Shown here: piece after piece, positions 20,126 through 29,707 of the stretch
Layout of the letters: each line of letters begins with the position of its first letter
Numbering within the stretch: position 1 is the first letter of the stretch
The notes under the pieces: generated by a model
Database searches by the model: none
What the model was told of the DNA's origin: nothing
The model's input: only the letters and a program-made list of their open reading frames with translations
DNA from: Haliovirga abyssi
GTDB lineage: Bacteria > Fusobacteriota > Fusobacteriia > Fusobacteriales > Haliovirgaceae
DNA length: 64,000 nt
Assembly: GCF_030295325.1 (NCBI RefSeq)
Contig: NZ_AP027059.1
Coordinates: 1,856,637 to 1,920,636, forward strand
Direction: 5' to 3'
Program-made: the position numbers and the translations under genes

Positions 20126-21319
20126 TTATTGATTCATATCTGATATTTTCTTTTCTGCTAATTTTTGCATTCCTGCTGCGGCATCTTTTGCTGATATTTT
20201 ATCATTCATTATATCTTCTTGGAATGGTCTAATTGCATCCCATATAGCTCTCATTTCTGGAACTATTGGCATAGGTTTTCCCATTAACATTTGTGCTACA
20301 GATCCTGCTAAGAATGGATCATTTTTTATAGATGGATCATTAGCTGCTTCTATATTTACAGGTAATGTTTTATCTCTTGTAGCTGTAAATAATTGGATAT
20401 CTTTTCTTGTTATAAATTTAATGAATTTACCTGCTGCTTCTTCTACTTTTGGATCTAATCCTTCTGGTACAAATAAACCTTGGACAGCTGTCATTGGTGA
20501 ATAGAATCCTCCACCTGGTACTTGAGGTACTTTAGCAAGTCCCATATTATCTTTTAATACTGATTTATAACTAGAATATGACCAATCTCCATTAATTATA
20601 AATGCTGCTTTTCCATCTTTAAATAAACTATCCGCTGTTCCATAATCAGCTTCTGTAGGAACTGCTTTAGATACATATTTTAAGTCATGTACAAATTGTA
20701 AAGCTTTTACCATAGCTGGAGTATCCAATGTTGGTTGACTATTATCATCCATTACCCAACCACCAAAAGCTCCTAAAAATCCTACAAACCAATATGGTTC
20801 ATTTAAATTATATACTAATTTATATTCTGTTCCATAATCTGTAGCAAGTAATTCTTTCCAAGTTGTAGGTACTTTTTTTACATATTTTTTATTATATATT
20901 AGAGTCAAATGATTTCCTATTTGTTCTGGAACACCATATAATTCTCCAAAAATAGTTAATTGTTTTAAACTTGTAGGTATAAATTTTTTCAAAAATTCTT
21001 GATCTAAACCTTTTACTTCTGAAATTGGTTTAATTATACCCATTGTAGCATATACACCAACTGTATCTGATGGTCCTAATACTATTGCTGGTGGATTACC
21101 TGAAAATGCTGCATTTTGAAAATTGTATCTTAAATCTTCTGGAGCATAATGTACTCTTTTTACTGTAATTCCAGGATTTTCTTTTTCAAACATTGCTATT
21201 GCTTTATCATATGTTGGATCTATAGTTGATTCCCACTTTTCCCATATTTGAATTTCTGTTGAAAATGATAAACTTGTAACTATAAGCATAGCTATTAACA
21301 TTAATAAACTTTTTTTCAT
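20126..21319 (-). CDS. malE: MalE-like extracellular sugar-binding protein
   Basis: 397-residue periplasmic binding protein of an oligosaccharide ABC importer. It has a Sec signal peptide (about 1-20, no lipobox), then EIQIWEKWE and the group-1 binding-protein fold, with NGDWSYSSYK and a GVPEQIGNHLTLIYNKK segment typical of MalE relatives. It is last in the operon with its membrane partners MalF, MalG and MalK upstream. The substrate is probably a maltose-type or other alpha- or beta-glucan oligosaccharide, which the sequence alone does not fix. Confidence 0.88.
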   Translation of the reverse strand: MKKSLLMLIAMLIVTSLSFSTEIQIWEKWESTIDPTYDKAIAMFEKENPGITVKRVHYAPEDLRYNFQNAAFSGNPPAIVLGPSDTVGVYATMGIIKPISEVKGLDQEFLKKFIPTSLKQLTIFGELYGVPEQIGNHLTLIYNKKYVKKVPTTWKELLATDYGTEYKLVYNLNEPYWFVGFLGAFGGWVMDDNSQPTLDTPAMVKALQFVHDLKYVSKAVPTEADYGTADSLFKDGKAAFIINGDWSYSSYKSVLKDNMGLAKVPQVPGGGFYSPMTAVQGLFVPEGLDPKVEEAAGKFIKFITRKDIQLFTATRDKTLPVNIEAANDPSIKNDPFLAGSVAQMLMGKPMPIVPEMRAIWDAIRPFQEDIMNDKISAKDAAAGMQKLAEKKISDMNQ

Positions 21320-21333
21320 TTCCTAACCTCCCA

Positions 21334-21801
21334 TTATTTTTTTAATTTTGCTTTTAAAGCTTCTACCTCTTTCACTTTTTGTGCCATTAATTTTTTGTAA
21401 GTATTTTGCACTCTTCTAGTTTTTAATTCTGCCTTTGATAACTTTAATTTTAATTCTTCTACTTCTTTCACTTTTTGTGCCATTAACTTTTTATAAGTAT
21501 TTTGCACTCTTCTAGTTTTTAATTCTGCCTTTGACAACTTTAATTTTAACTCTTCTACCTCTTTCACTTTTTGTGCCATTAATTTTTTGTAAGTAGATTG
21601 AACTCTTTTTACATTTAATTTTGCTTTTTTCAAATCTACAACTAATTTATCCAAACTTTTGGCATAAGCTCTATTTTCTTCTTGCAATTTAACAACTTGA
21701 GCTTTCAAATCTTTAGATGTATTACCTTTTTTAGATAAACCTGTACATCCTGTAAAAGATAATACAATTAAAATAGAAGCAACTGCAATTCCTCTTTTCA
21801 T
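21334..21801 (-). CDS. Small coiled-coil lipoprotein with 32-residue repeats
   Basis: 155-residue lipoprotein (lipobox SFTGC). After the Cys the chain is almost wholly alpha-helical coiled coil. It is built of nearly identical 32-residue units around RRVQNTYKKLMAQKVKEVEE and LKLKLSKAELKT, repeated about three times; at DNA level the period is 96 bp (for example GTATTTTGCA at 21401 and again 96 bp further on). It lies 14 bp upstream of malE inside the sugar operon. I do not recognise the family. A Lpp- or YbgF-like envelope spacer or a scaffold for the binding protein is conceivable, but this is a guess. Confidence 0.65.
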   Translation of the reverse strand: MKRGIAVASILIVLSFTGCTGLSKKGNTSKDLKAQVVKLQEENRAYAKSLDKLVVDLKKAKLNVKRVQSTYKKLMAQKVKEVEELKLKLSKAELKTRRVQNTYKKLMAQKVKEVEELKLKLSKAELKTRRVQNTYKKLMAQKVKEVEALKAKLKK

Positions 21802-21915
21802 GTTTTCACCTCCCTAGTTTTATTTTAAAAAAATTATTTTCATTCAACACAAAAGTGTCTCTTAAATTACCATCTCTTAGAGAGTATACAACTCAATGTA
21901 CCATTTGTCAACTTT

Positions 21916-22806
21916 TTATTCTTTTACGCCACCTAATGTAAGACCTGAAATCAAATATTTTGATAAATACATAAACAGAGCCATTGCAGGAACCATTACT
22001 AATATTGAAGCTGCAGCAAAATTTCCCCATTCAGTTTGAAATTGTCCAGCCATAGTTTGCAATCCCAAAGGTAATGTTTTTAAGCTTTCTTTTTGCATAA
22101 ATACATTAGCTACTACAAAATCTGTCCATGAAGCCATAAATGAAAATAGTGCAGTTACCACTACTCCTGGTTTTACAAGTGGTAATATTATCTTATAAAA
22201 TGCTTTAAATTGGCTAGCACCATCTATCATTGCTGCTTCCTCTAAGGTATATGGAATAGTATCATAGTACCCTTTCATTTGCCACACGCATAATGGCAAA
22301 GCTGTTGTAGTATACATTAATATTAATCCAAAATATGTATTAGTAAGATGTAATTTTGACATTACTAAATACATTGGAAGTAACAACATAGTTGCTGGAA
22401 ACATTTGAGTTATAAGAAAAAATGTTAATCCACTCTTTTTCCCAGGAAAATTAAACCTAGAAAAAGCATATCCTGCTGTAGATGCAAATGAAACTCCAAA
22501 TATAACAGTAAAGAATGATACTATTGTTGAGTTTTTTAACCAAATCCAAAAGCTAGCATGAAAAAATTTAGTTATTAAATCTGCTGAAGCATATTTGGGA
22601 TCTAACCCTCTTAAAAATAAAATATTTTTAAAAGAATCAAAACTAGCATCTTTTGGTATTATTGCTAATGATGCTGTAAAAGCTCTATCTCCAGGTCTTA
22701 ATGATATTGTTACAACTCTAAGTATTGGATATATCGCTAATATACTTGCAATTATTAATATTGTATGTATTATTATTCTTTTACTTAACTTGTCTTTCAT
22801 TGCCAT
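21916..22806 (-). CDS. malG: Sugar ABC transporter permease MalG
   Basis: 296-residue inner-membrane permease with six predicted membrane helices. The EAA loop (EEAAMIDGASQFKAFYKIIL then PLVKP) contacts MalK. The C-terminus ends GLTLGGVKE as in MalG. The start codon overlaps the malF stop (TAATG), with GAGGAGGGAG upstream. Length is normal for the family. Confidence 0.92.
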   Translation of the reverse strand: MAMKDKLSKRIIIHTILIIASILAIYPILRVVTISLRPGDRAFTASLAIIPKDASFDSFKNILFLRGLDPKYASADLITKFFHASFWIWLKNSTIVSFFTVIFGVSFASTAGYAFSRFNFPGKKSGLTFFLITQMFPATMLLLPMYLVMSKLHLTNTYFGLILMYTTTALPLCVWQMKGYYDTIPYTLEEAAMIDGASQFKAFYKIILPLVKPGVVVTALFSFMASWTDFVVANVFMQKESLKTLPLGLQTMAGQFQTEWGNFAAASILVMVPAMALFMYLSKYLISGLTLGGVKE

Positions 22807-24353
22807 TATCTAACTCCCTCCTCTGCTTTAGTAACTTTGATTAATAGCACACTAAATACCATTAATATTAAAAATATAGCTACAGAGAATGCAGCTGCAT
22901 AACCATATCTATATAAATTAAATGCAGCTTTATACACATATGTTACCAATATATCTACTTTCCCAGTAAGTTTATCTTGAGACATTAAATATATTACATT
23001 TACATTATTAAAAGTCCAAACCACTCCCATAATTACTGCTGGAGTCATTACAGGTTTTAATAATGGCAATGTTATATTTTTTATTTGTTCCCAAGAAGTC
23101 GCTCCATCTATTTCAGCTGCCTCATAATATGTTTCAGGTATACTTTGTAATCCACCTAAAGCTATCATCATCATAAATGGTATTCCTAGCCATACATTAG
23201 TTATTATTGCCCCTGTCAACATCCAATTAGCATTAGTAAGCCAAGGTATAGTTACTGTTGCATTTATATGAAAAAATCTCAAAACATCATTCATCATTAA
23301 GTTTATTGCACCATATTGACCATTAAACATACCCTTCCATACTAATACAGCTATAAATTGAGGTATTGCCCAAGGCATTATAATTAATGTTTGATATACA
23401 GGTCTCATTTTCATTTCTCTATTTAATAATATTGCAAGAAAAATTCCTCCTGTAACGTGGAAAAATATGTTTGCAAATGTCCATATTATTGTTCTCATAA
23501 AAACTTTCCAGAATAAAACATCTCCAAATATTGACAAATAATTTTCAAATCCATTATAATAAAGTTTATCCGCTTTTATAAATACTATAAATCTTTTTAA
23601 ATTTAAATTTGAAAAAGATATCCTAAAATTATATAAAAATGGATATATAATTATTACCAAAACTATTAATACTGCAGGAAATAGCATATAATATGCGAAT
23701 CTCTCTTTTTTTACCCAATTATATGTTTTAGTTATCTCTTTTTTCGTTTCTTCTATATTTTCTTTTACACTTTTCTTTTCTTCTTTTTTTAATCCACCTC
23801 TAATTATATAAATCAAAGATATTATATATACAGTAATAACTACAACGTGTTGAGTTACCTCTGCTACTCCAAGTTTATTAATAACAGATACTTTTAATCC
23901 TAAGTTATGTAATCCTATACCTAGTAATTTATCATATAATAATACTCCCGCAGTTAAAATTGTATTTAATGTTAATAAAAAATATAATCTTTTATAAGCT
24001 AATACCGCAAAAGCAAATATAAGAGATATTATTATCAAAGAATAAAATACAAAATTGCTTTTACTAAGTTCATTATCTGTTAATTTCTGATATTTCTTCA
24101 CTTCTTTAAATTGTAATATTTTCCCTCTATATTTCTTCATGCTTATTGTTGTAGATAATGGAAATCTTCTAAAAATAGAATCTTTTTTCAAATCACTTTT
24201 TCTGTATTCTGTTGTTCTCATAACTTTTCTTTTTACTTTTTTATTATCAAGAACTCCACCTAAGTATGTATTTCTACTAAAAAACAGAGTAATCGCAAAT
24301 AATAAAAACAATAAAAAAGAAGCAGTATATAAAGTAGTTTTATTTTGTTTCAT
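22806..24353 (-). CDS. malF: Sugar ABC transporter permease MalF with long N-terminal part
   Basis: 515-residue inner-membrane permease. The C-terminal 290 residues are the usual MalF domain with the EAA loop YEAAEIDGATSWEQIKNITL. The first 220 residues hold about four extra predicted helices and a polar loop (about 28-95). This recalls the extra helices and large P2-type region of enteric MalF, but is placed at the N-terminus. It partners MalG and MalK. The start at 24353 follows a GGAGGAAT site. Confidence 0.88.
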   Translation of the reverse strand: MKQNKTTLYTASFLLFLLFAITLFFSRNTYLGGVLDNKKVKRKVMRTTEYRKSDLKKDSIFRRFPLSTTISMKKYRGKILQFKEVKKYQKLTDNELSKSNFVFYSLIIISLIFAFAVLAYKRLYFLLTLNTILTAGVLLYDKLLGIGLHNLGLKVSVINKLGVAEVTQHVVVITVYIISLIYIIRGGLKKEEKKSVKENIEETKKEITKTYNWVKKERFAYYMLFPAVLIVLVIIIYPFLYNFRISFSNLNLKRFIVFIKADKLYYNGFENYLSIFGDVLFWKVFMRTIIWTFANIFFHVTGGIFLAILLNREMKMRPVYQTLIIMPWAIPQFIAVLVWKGMFNGQYGAINLMMNDVLRFFHINATVTIPWLTNANWMLTGAIITNVWLGIPFMMMIALGGLQSIPETYYEAAEIDGATSWEQIKNITLPLLKPVMTPAVIMGVVWTFNNVNVIYLMSQDKLTGKVDILVTYVYKAAFNLYRYGYAAAFSVAIFLILMVFSVLLIKVTKAEEGVR

Positions 24354-24377
24354 TTATATTCCTCCTATAATTTCTTC

Positions 24378-25484
24378 TTATAAACTTATATTTTCTTCTG
24401 TCTCTTTGTCAAATATATGACATTTACTTGTATCAAACCATATTTCATATTTTTCTCCTGATTTTACTGTTACTCCTTCACTTCCCAATCTTGCTATATA
24501 TTGATTTTTTCCCGGTGTGAAATATACAAATACTTCATTTCCCATTTGTTCTACTACATATATTTCTGAATTTACATAATTATCTTTTTCGTTTGGATGT
24601 GTTTCATGACTTCCTATATGTTCTGGTCTTATTCCAAACCACACTTCTTTCCCTACGTATTTTTGTACTTTGTCTGCTTTTTCTTTTGGCAATCTTAATT
24701 TCATATGTTCTGTTACTACATATGTTGTATCTCCTTCTTTTTCTAGTTTTGCTTCTACTATATTCATTGATGGACTTCCTATAAATCCTGCTACAAATTT
24801 ATTTTCTGGTTTATTATATAAATTTAATGGAGTGTCTACTTGTTTTATTACTCCTAACTCCATTACACATATTCTATCTCCCATTGTCATTGCTTCTACT
24901 TGATCATGAGTTACATATATCATTGTTGTTCCTAATCTTTTATGTAATTTTGTTATCTCTACCCTCATATGTACTCTTAATTGAGCATCCAAATTTGATA
25001 ATGGTTCATCAAATAAAAATACCTCTGGATCTCTTACTATTGCTCTACCTACTGCTACTCTTTGTCTTTGTCCTCCTGACATCTCTTTTGGTTTTCTATC
25101 TAATAGGTCTGTTATTCCTAATATTTCTGCTGCATCTTTTACTCTTTTATCTATCTCTTCTTTTGGTGTTTTAGCTAATTTTAGTCCAAATGCCATATTA
25201 TCATATACGTTCATATGTGGATACAAGGCATAATTTTGGAATACCATTGCTATTCCTCTATCTTTTGGTGGTAACTCATTTACTATTGTATCACCTATTG
25301 CTACCGTTCCTCCTGTTATCTCTTCTAATCCTGCTATCATTCTTAATGTTGTTGATTTTGCGCAACCTGATGGCCCTACAAATACCATAAATTCTCCATC
25401 TTTTATTTCTAAATTGTGCCCATGTACTGCTTTGAATCCATTTGGATATGTTTTTTCCATATCTTTTAAAACTACTTTTGCCAT
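24378..25484 (-). CDS. malK: Sugar ABC transporter ATPase MalK/MsmX type
   Basis: 368-residue ATPase on the cytoplasmic face. Walker A is GPSGCAKST (one Gly of the usual GCGKST is Ala, a variant known in some homologues), followed by the Q-loop [12 protein letters not shown], the signature [14 protein letters not shown] and Walker [13 protein letters not shown]. The C-terminal OB-type regulatory domain is present. It lies 63 bp after lacI and 24 bp before malF. Confidence 0.93.
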   Translation of the reverse strand: MAKVVLKDMEKTYPNGFKAVHGHNLEIKDGEFMVFVGPSGCAKSTTLRMIAGLEEITGGTVAIGDTIVNELPPKDRGIAMVFQNYALYPHMNVYDNMAFGLKLAKTPKEEIDKRVKDAAEILGITDLLDRKPKEMSGGQRQRVAVGRAIVRDPEVFLFDEPLSNLDAQLRVHMRVEITKLHKRLGTTMIYVTHDQVEAMTMGDRICVMELGVIKQVDTPLNLYNKPENKFVAGFIGSPSMNIVEAKLEKEGDTTYVVTEHMKLRLPKEKADKVQKYVGKEVWFGIRPEHIGSHETHPNEKDNYVNSEIYVVEQMGNEVFVYFTPGKNQYIARLGSEGVTVKSGEKYEIWFDTSKCHIFDKETEENISL

Positions 25485-25547
25485 ATTATTTCTCCTTTCA
25501 AATTTGTTTTTATATTTAATTTTTCTTATTTTTTATAGCCAAATACA

Positions 25548-26546
25548 TTATTTGATTTTTTTACAGCTTTTTCTCTTTATTAATTTAGGCTCTATTAAAA
25601 TTTCATTATTTACATTTTTATTTTCTATAACATCCATTATATATTTCACTGCCATTTGCCCTATTTCCAATGGATTTTGATCTACTGTTGTAAGCGAAGG
25701 ATTACTGTAATATCCAAATCCAATATTATCAAATCCAACTACAGATATATCTTCTGGAATTTTCATTCCATTTGCTTTTACTCCTTCAATAAATCCTATT
25801 GCCATTAGATCACTTACTGAAAATATAGCTGTTGGTCTATCTTTTTTTCTAAACAACCTTTTTCCAATTTCATATCCACTTTTTTTAGTAAAATCTCCTT
25901 CATAAACATACTTTTTATGAAATAAATTTTTACTTTCTAAAATTTTTTTATAAGCAAAGTATCTCCTTTTAGATATCTCAGCCTCTCCACCTATTATTAT
26001 CCCTATTTTTTCATGTCCTAACTCGGTTAAGTAGTCTATTACAGATTTAACCCCTTTATAGCTATCGCTACTTAGAAAACTAATATTTTCTCCTTTTAAA
26101 TGAAAATCGATTATAGATATTGGTAATAATAAATCTTTTACAGAATTTATTTTTTTATCTTCAGAGTCAACTCCAATAAATATAACTCCTTCTACCATTT
26201 TTTCTCTTATTATTTCTGTATAGCTCTTATTCTTATTTTCTGAAAATACAAGTATATCATACGCGTATGAAACAGCTGTTTCTATTATTCCATCTAAAAA
26301 TTTATATCCGTAATATTCTTCCCCTTTTAGATTTTCTTTTCCTAAAATAAACACCCCTAAAGTATTACTTTTTTTTGTTGCAAGTTTTTTGGCAAAATAA
26401 TTAGGAGAATATCCCATCTCCTTTGCTGTTTTTTTCACTTTATCTTTTAATTCAATACTTATATCCTCTTTATCGTTAAGTGCTTTTGATACAGCAGCTT
26501 TTGATATATTTAATTTTATAGCAATATCTTTTATTGTAACTCCCAA
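25548..26546 (-). CDS. LacI-family repressor of the sugar operon
   Basis: 333-residue DNA-binding regulator. The N-terminal HTH reads TIKDIAIKLNISKAAVSKALN with the hinge YSPNYFAKKLATKKS, followed by a periplasmic-binding-protein-like effector domain. The start is taken at the TTG at 26546, 8 nt after GGAG; the GTG upstream would overlap that site. It is the first gene of the sugar operon and lies behind a promoter with a perfect operator (26765-26778), so autorepression relieved by a sugar is the likely scheme. Confidence 0.88.
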   Translation of the reverse strand: MGVTIKDIAIKLNISKAAVSKALNDKEDISIELKDKVKKTAKEMGYSPNYFAKKLATKKSNTLGVFILGKENLKGEEYYGYKFLDGIIETAVSYAYDILVFSENKNKSYTEIIREKMVEGVIFIGVDSEDKKINSVKDLLLPISIIDFHLKGENISFLSSDSYKGVKSVIDYLTELGHEKIGIIIGGEAEISKRRYFAYKKILESKNLFHKKYVYEGDFTKKSGYEIGKRLFRKKDRPTAIFSVSDLMAIGFIEGVKANGMKIPEDISVVGFDNIGFGYYSNPSLTTVDQNPLEIGQMAVKYIMDVIENKNVNNEILIEPKLIKRKSCKKIK

Positions 26547-26573
26547 TTTTATCACTCCTTAGAAATAGTAAAA

Positions 26574-26712
26574 AAATAAGCTACGCTTCATCTGGTAGGA
26601 CATAAATATTTTTCTAAATTTTTGGCTTCTGAAAAATTTTGCCTTGAAAAATCGCATATTTCAAAAAAATGGCGTAGCTTATTTTCTGAATAAATTTATA
26701 CTTCCCTAGTAG
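26574..26712. repeat. Family B repeat, copy 2
   Basis: Near-identical over about 135 bp to 16046-16182. It sits between the lacI promoter/operator and the lacI ribosome site, so it is part of the operon's 5' leader RNA, where it would form a long hairpin. Confidence 0.85.
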
Positions 26713-26764
26713 ACTCGAAAATAATATATCCATTTCATAACAAAATCATTTTCTAAAACTTCCT

Positions 26765-26778
26765 CTTAATCGATTAAG
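26765..26778. promoter_or_regulatory. LacI-type operator
   Basis: CTTAATCGATTAAG is a perfect 14-bp palindrome with the central CG typical of LacI-family sites. It begins 8 nt after the -10 box, so bound repressor would cover the transcription start. Confidence 0.75.
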
Positions 26779-26786
26779 TTGATATT

Positions 26787-26815
26787 ATTATAACTCATAA
26801 TGAAGATTTTGTCAA
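26787..26815 (-). promoter_or_regulatory. Promoter of the lacI-mal operon
   Basis: On the minus strand TTGACA, exactly 17 nt, TATAAT: a full consensus primary-sigma promoter, which fits a gene set held off by a strong repressor. Confidence 0.85.
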
Positions 26816-26880
26816 CTATTTTGTGCTTTTTTTATCTGAAATTGATTAATTTTTGCACATTATACTTAAATATACCGCAT

Positions 26881-26914
26881 AAAAAAATAGAGCTAGTTAT
26901 TGTCAGCTCTATTT
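26881..26914 (-). terminator. Terminator after the flagellar 203-residue ORF
   Basis: AAATAGAGCT (26885-26894) pairs with AGCTCTATTT (26905-26914); a T-run follows on the minus strand. It ends the flaG-fliD transcript. Confidence 0.8.
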
Positions 26915-27525
26915 TAACTTTTCATATATTTATTTTTTCCATCTTCTAAAATTTCATCATATAAAATCGGCAGCTTTTTTTCTATATCTTCTAGCATATC
27001 TAACAACTCATACTCTAATATATCACTTAGCAAAACATAGTCTCTATCCTCTATACTTTCCACTATTGACTCTACTATATTCTGAAAAGATTCTATTAAC
27101 TCATCAAATTCTATTTTTTTAAATTCAATTCCTAAAATTTCTTTTACACTTGAAAACACATTATCTATCCATTCTAATCCATTAGTTAGTTGAACTATTA
27201 TTGTAAAAGCTTCACTTTCTTCTTCAATAGCCAATAAATTTACTATATTCTGTATTCCATCTTTCAATTTATAGATATAATTATTCATCTCTTGAAAAGA
27301 TTCTAACAATAATACTTGAGGTATTTGAGTTTCAAATTCTATTTTTTTCACTTCATTTATCGTTACATTATCAACATCTTCCAAAGCTCTTCCATCTATA
27401 TTAATGGATATGATAACTTTCCCAGTTTCTTTTATAAAATTCTCAACTTCTTTTATAATAGTGTCCAAATCATCTGTTTTTTCTATGTCAGCATCTACTT
27501 TTACTTTATCAATAAATATTTCCAT
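26914..27525 (-). CDS. Unknown protein at the end of the fliD operon
   Basis: 203 residues, acidic, no signal peptide or membrane segment. Residues 1-68 look like a small beta-grasp domain (MEIFIDKVKVDADI..., SINIDGRALEDVDNVTI); the rest is helical with Leu/Ile/Glu heptads, compatible with a four-helix bundle. It stands where fliS (flagellin chaperone) usually follows fliD, yet it is longer than FliS and I do not recognise it. A flagellar export chaperone or regulator is a reasonable guess from position only. The start follows an AAAAGGAGAA site. Confidence 0.7.
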   Translation of the reverse strand: MEIFIDKVKVDADIEKTDDLDTIIKEVENFIKETGKVIISINIDGRALEDVDNVTINEVKKIEFETQIPQVLLLESFQEMNNYIYKLKDGIQNIVNLLAIEEESEAFTIIVQLTNGLEWIDNVFSSVKEILGIEFKKIEFDELIESFQNIVESIVESIEDRDYVLLSDILEYELLDMLEDIEKKLPILYDEILEDGKNKYMKS

Positions 27526-27568
27526 TTAAATTCTCCTTTTTATAGAGTTCTTAAGTCATTCCTGTTCC

Positions 27569-27674
27569 TAAAGAACGTTTAAAAAATAATGTTTTTATAT
27601 TTTATTCATAAAAACGCTTGAACCACTACGTATTTTATAAACAAAATTTATAGGTTATTTTTAAGACGTTCCTA
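27569..27674. repeat. Family A repeat overlapping the end of fliD
   Basis: Flanked by TA. Its right end supplies the last codons of fliD (Leu-Gly-Thr-Ser-stop read from TTAGGAACGTCTTAA). A fragment of another right end lies just beside it at about 27550-27562. Confidence 0.8.
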
Positions 27675-29655
27675 AACTAGCAAGTTGACCTGTAAGCCAT
27701 GAAGATTGACTATTACTAGTAGATATTGCTTGCTCCATTGCTGTAAATTGTTTTTTTAGCGAATCAGATCTCATTTTTAATCTACTATTCATACTATCTA
27801 TCCACTCATTCATATCTTTTACTGTACTATCTAAGGATTTTATATGACTATCCATTGTTCCATTATATATTGTATATGGATTAAGATAGCTTTTTAATCT
27901 AACTGCAATTCCATCTCTAGAATTATTTTCATCATAATCATATGTTGACGTTATAGTTTCTCCCGAAGCAGGTGCTGTCCCAAATTTTAATTCTCCACTC
28001 TGTAAATTAACATATATTTCCCCAGCTTGTGGAGTACCTGATGTTATTAATTTATTAGTAGAATTTGAAGCAGTATATGTTGTAGTTCCAACTTGTAATG
28101 TTACCTTATCTATGCTTGAAGGTGTATAATTTAGACTATAATCAACAGTAGTTCCATCTCCAGTTCCTACAGCCTCATCTGTTATTGTTCCTGTTCCTAT
28201 ATCTTGAGTAAACAAACCTTTTACAGCTTCCATATTAGCTTTTAAAGCTTCAGTTAATTTACTTTTATCTATTTTTAAAGTTGATGTTTTTGTATCACTA
28301 GCTTCTACTCCAACTAAAGCCAACTGATTATAATCACTATCTAATCCACTTACAGTTCCTGTTAATTTATTCCTTAAAGAATAAATTAAATTAACTGCCA
28401 TACTATCGCCTTGTAGTTCTCCATCTTTTTTAGTTTTATCTTCTAAATATGATATTAAGTTATTATATTTATCCACAAAACCACTTATTTCTCCATAAGC
28501 TTTATCTGTATCTTGAGATACTGATAAAGTAATTTTTTCTCCTGTATCAGTAGCACTTTTCAGCTCAAAATTAACTCCATTTATATTAAATTTATTAGAA
28601 GGCTTTGTAAAATTAACTCCATTTATTGTTACAGTGGCATCACTACCTGAATATACTGATTTTTCAGTAGTTGCATCTGTATCATCTGTTTGGTTCATCA
28701 AATTCATAGATGCTAAAAATCCACTTGTATCATTTTCAAGTGTAATATCATCTCCAGATTCTTTTGCTGTAAGAGTCATTTTTTTTGTATCATTATCATA
28801 AAAAGCTGTAACTCCTGCACTAGAACCATTAATATCATTTATTATACTTTCTATACTATCATCTGCTGTATTCATCTCAAAAGTATATCCATTTATTGTG
28901 AAAAAACCATTACTAACTCCTGATAAATTTGAAACATCTGTTATCTTCTTTTGATAATCTGGATTTTCTCCATTTTCGATTTTTTCTCCTAAATGAGTTT
29001 CCATTCCAACTGCTGTTAAAAATCCACTTGTATCAGTAGAATCAAACTCTATATTTTGAGAAGTTGATGCTTCTTTTGCTTCTATTTTAAATTTACCTGT
29101 TGTAGAATCAAAACTAGCTACTACTCCTGCGTTAGATACATTTATTTTATTTATCACCATATTTATTGTATCATCTGCTATTACATCTACAACTTTTCCA
29201 TTTATCTTAAAACTACCTTCTGTTACTGAACCTCCAACACTAAATTTTTCATTTGGATCTGTCAACGTAGATGTCTCCTCTACATTAGCTTTCACTCCAT
29301 CAGTAAAATTTAATGCTGTTCCAGAAGTTATTTTACCAGGCTCTGCCAAAACTACATTTTCCAAAACATAGCTACTTGCAGAAGCTGATGTTGTCGCCGT
29401 TCCTGTAATTTTAGAATCATCTGTCGAAGATACCGTCCTCGAATCAAACGTAGAACTAAATTTTAAATTAGTTGCTGCACTTTTCAAAGATGACATTTTA
29501 CTATCTATATTTTGCCAAATAGTTTTTTCCATTTTTATTTTATTTATTTCTTTTTGTTTTTGATACATTGGTTGCCTATCAGCTTCTAACATTTGTTGAA
29601 TTATTGAAGACGTATCTAATCCTGATGCCATCCCCGCAAGTTGTACTCCTGCCAT
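27661..29655 (-). CDS. fliD: Flagellar filament cap protein FliD
   Basis: 664-residue hook-associated protein 2, the cap that folds flagellins at the filament tip. The N-terminus GMASGLDTSSIIQQMLEADRQP and C-terminal coiled coil (MNSRLKMRSDSLKKQFTAMEQAIS) are diagnostic. In between, two flagellin-hook IN motifs (about 150-225 and 245-320, each with G.F.ING and a following GV.A.YD segment) and a variable region. Exported by the flagellar type III system without a cleaved signal. The stop codon lies inside a family A repeat. GGGGAGGTG precedes the ATG. Confidence 0.93.
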   Translation of the reverse strand: MAGVQLAGMASGLDTSSIIQQMLEADRQPMYQKQKEINKIKMEKTIWQNIDSKMSSLKSAATNLKFSSTFDSRTVSSTDDSKITGTATTSASASSYVLENVVLAEPGKITSGTALNFTDGVKANVEETSTLTDPNEKFSVGGSVTEGSFKINGKVVDVIADDTINMVINKINVSNAGVVASFDSTTGKFKIEAKEASTSQNIEFDSTDTSGFLTAVGMETHLGEKIENGENPDYQKKITDVSNLSGVSNGFFTINGYTFEMNTADDSIESIINDINGSSAGVTAFYDNDTKKMTLTAKESGDDITLENDTSGFLASMNLMNQTDDTDATTEKSVYSGSDATVTINGVNFTKPSNKFNINGVNFELKSATDTGEKITLSVSQDTDKAYGEISGFVDKYNNLISYLEDKTKKDGELQGDSMAVNLIYSLRNKLTGTVSGLDSDYNQLALVGVEASDTKTSTLKIDKSKLTEALKANMEAVKGLFTQDIGTGTITDEAVGTGDGTTVDYSLNYTPSSIDKVTLQVGTTTYTASNSTNKLITSGTPQAGEIYVNLQSGELKFGTAPASGETITSTYDYDENNSRDGIAVRLKSYLNPYTIYNGTMDSHIKSLDSTVKDMNEWIDSMNSRLKMRSDSLKKQFTAMEQAISTSNSQSSWLTGQLASLGTS

Positions 29656-29707
29656 TTAAATTCACCTCCCCATTTAATACCAATAATCCATGTTTTTCAA
29701 ACGTTCT

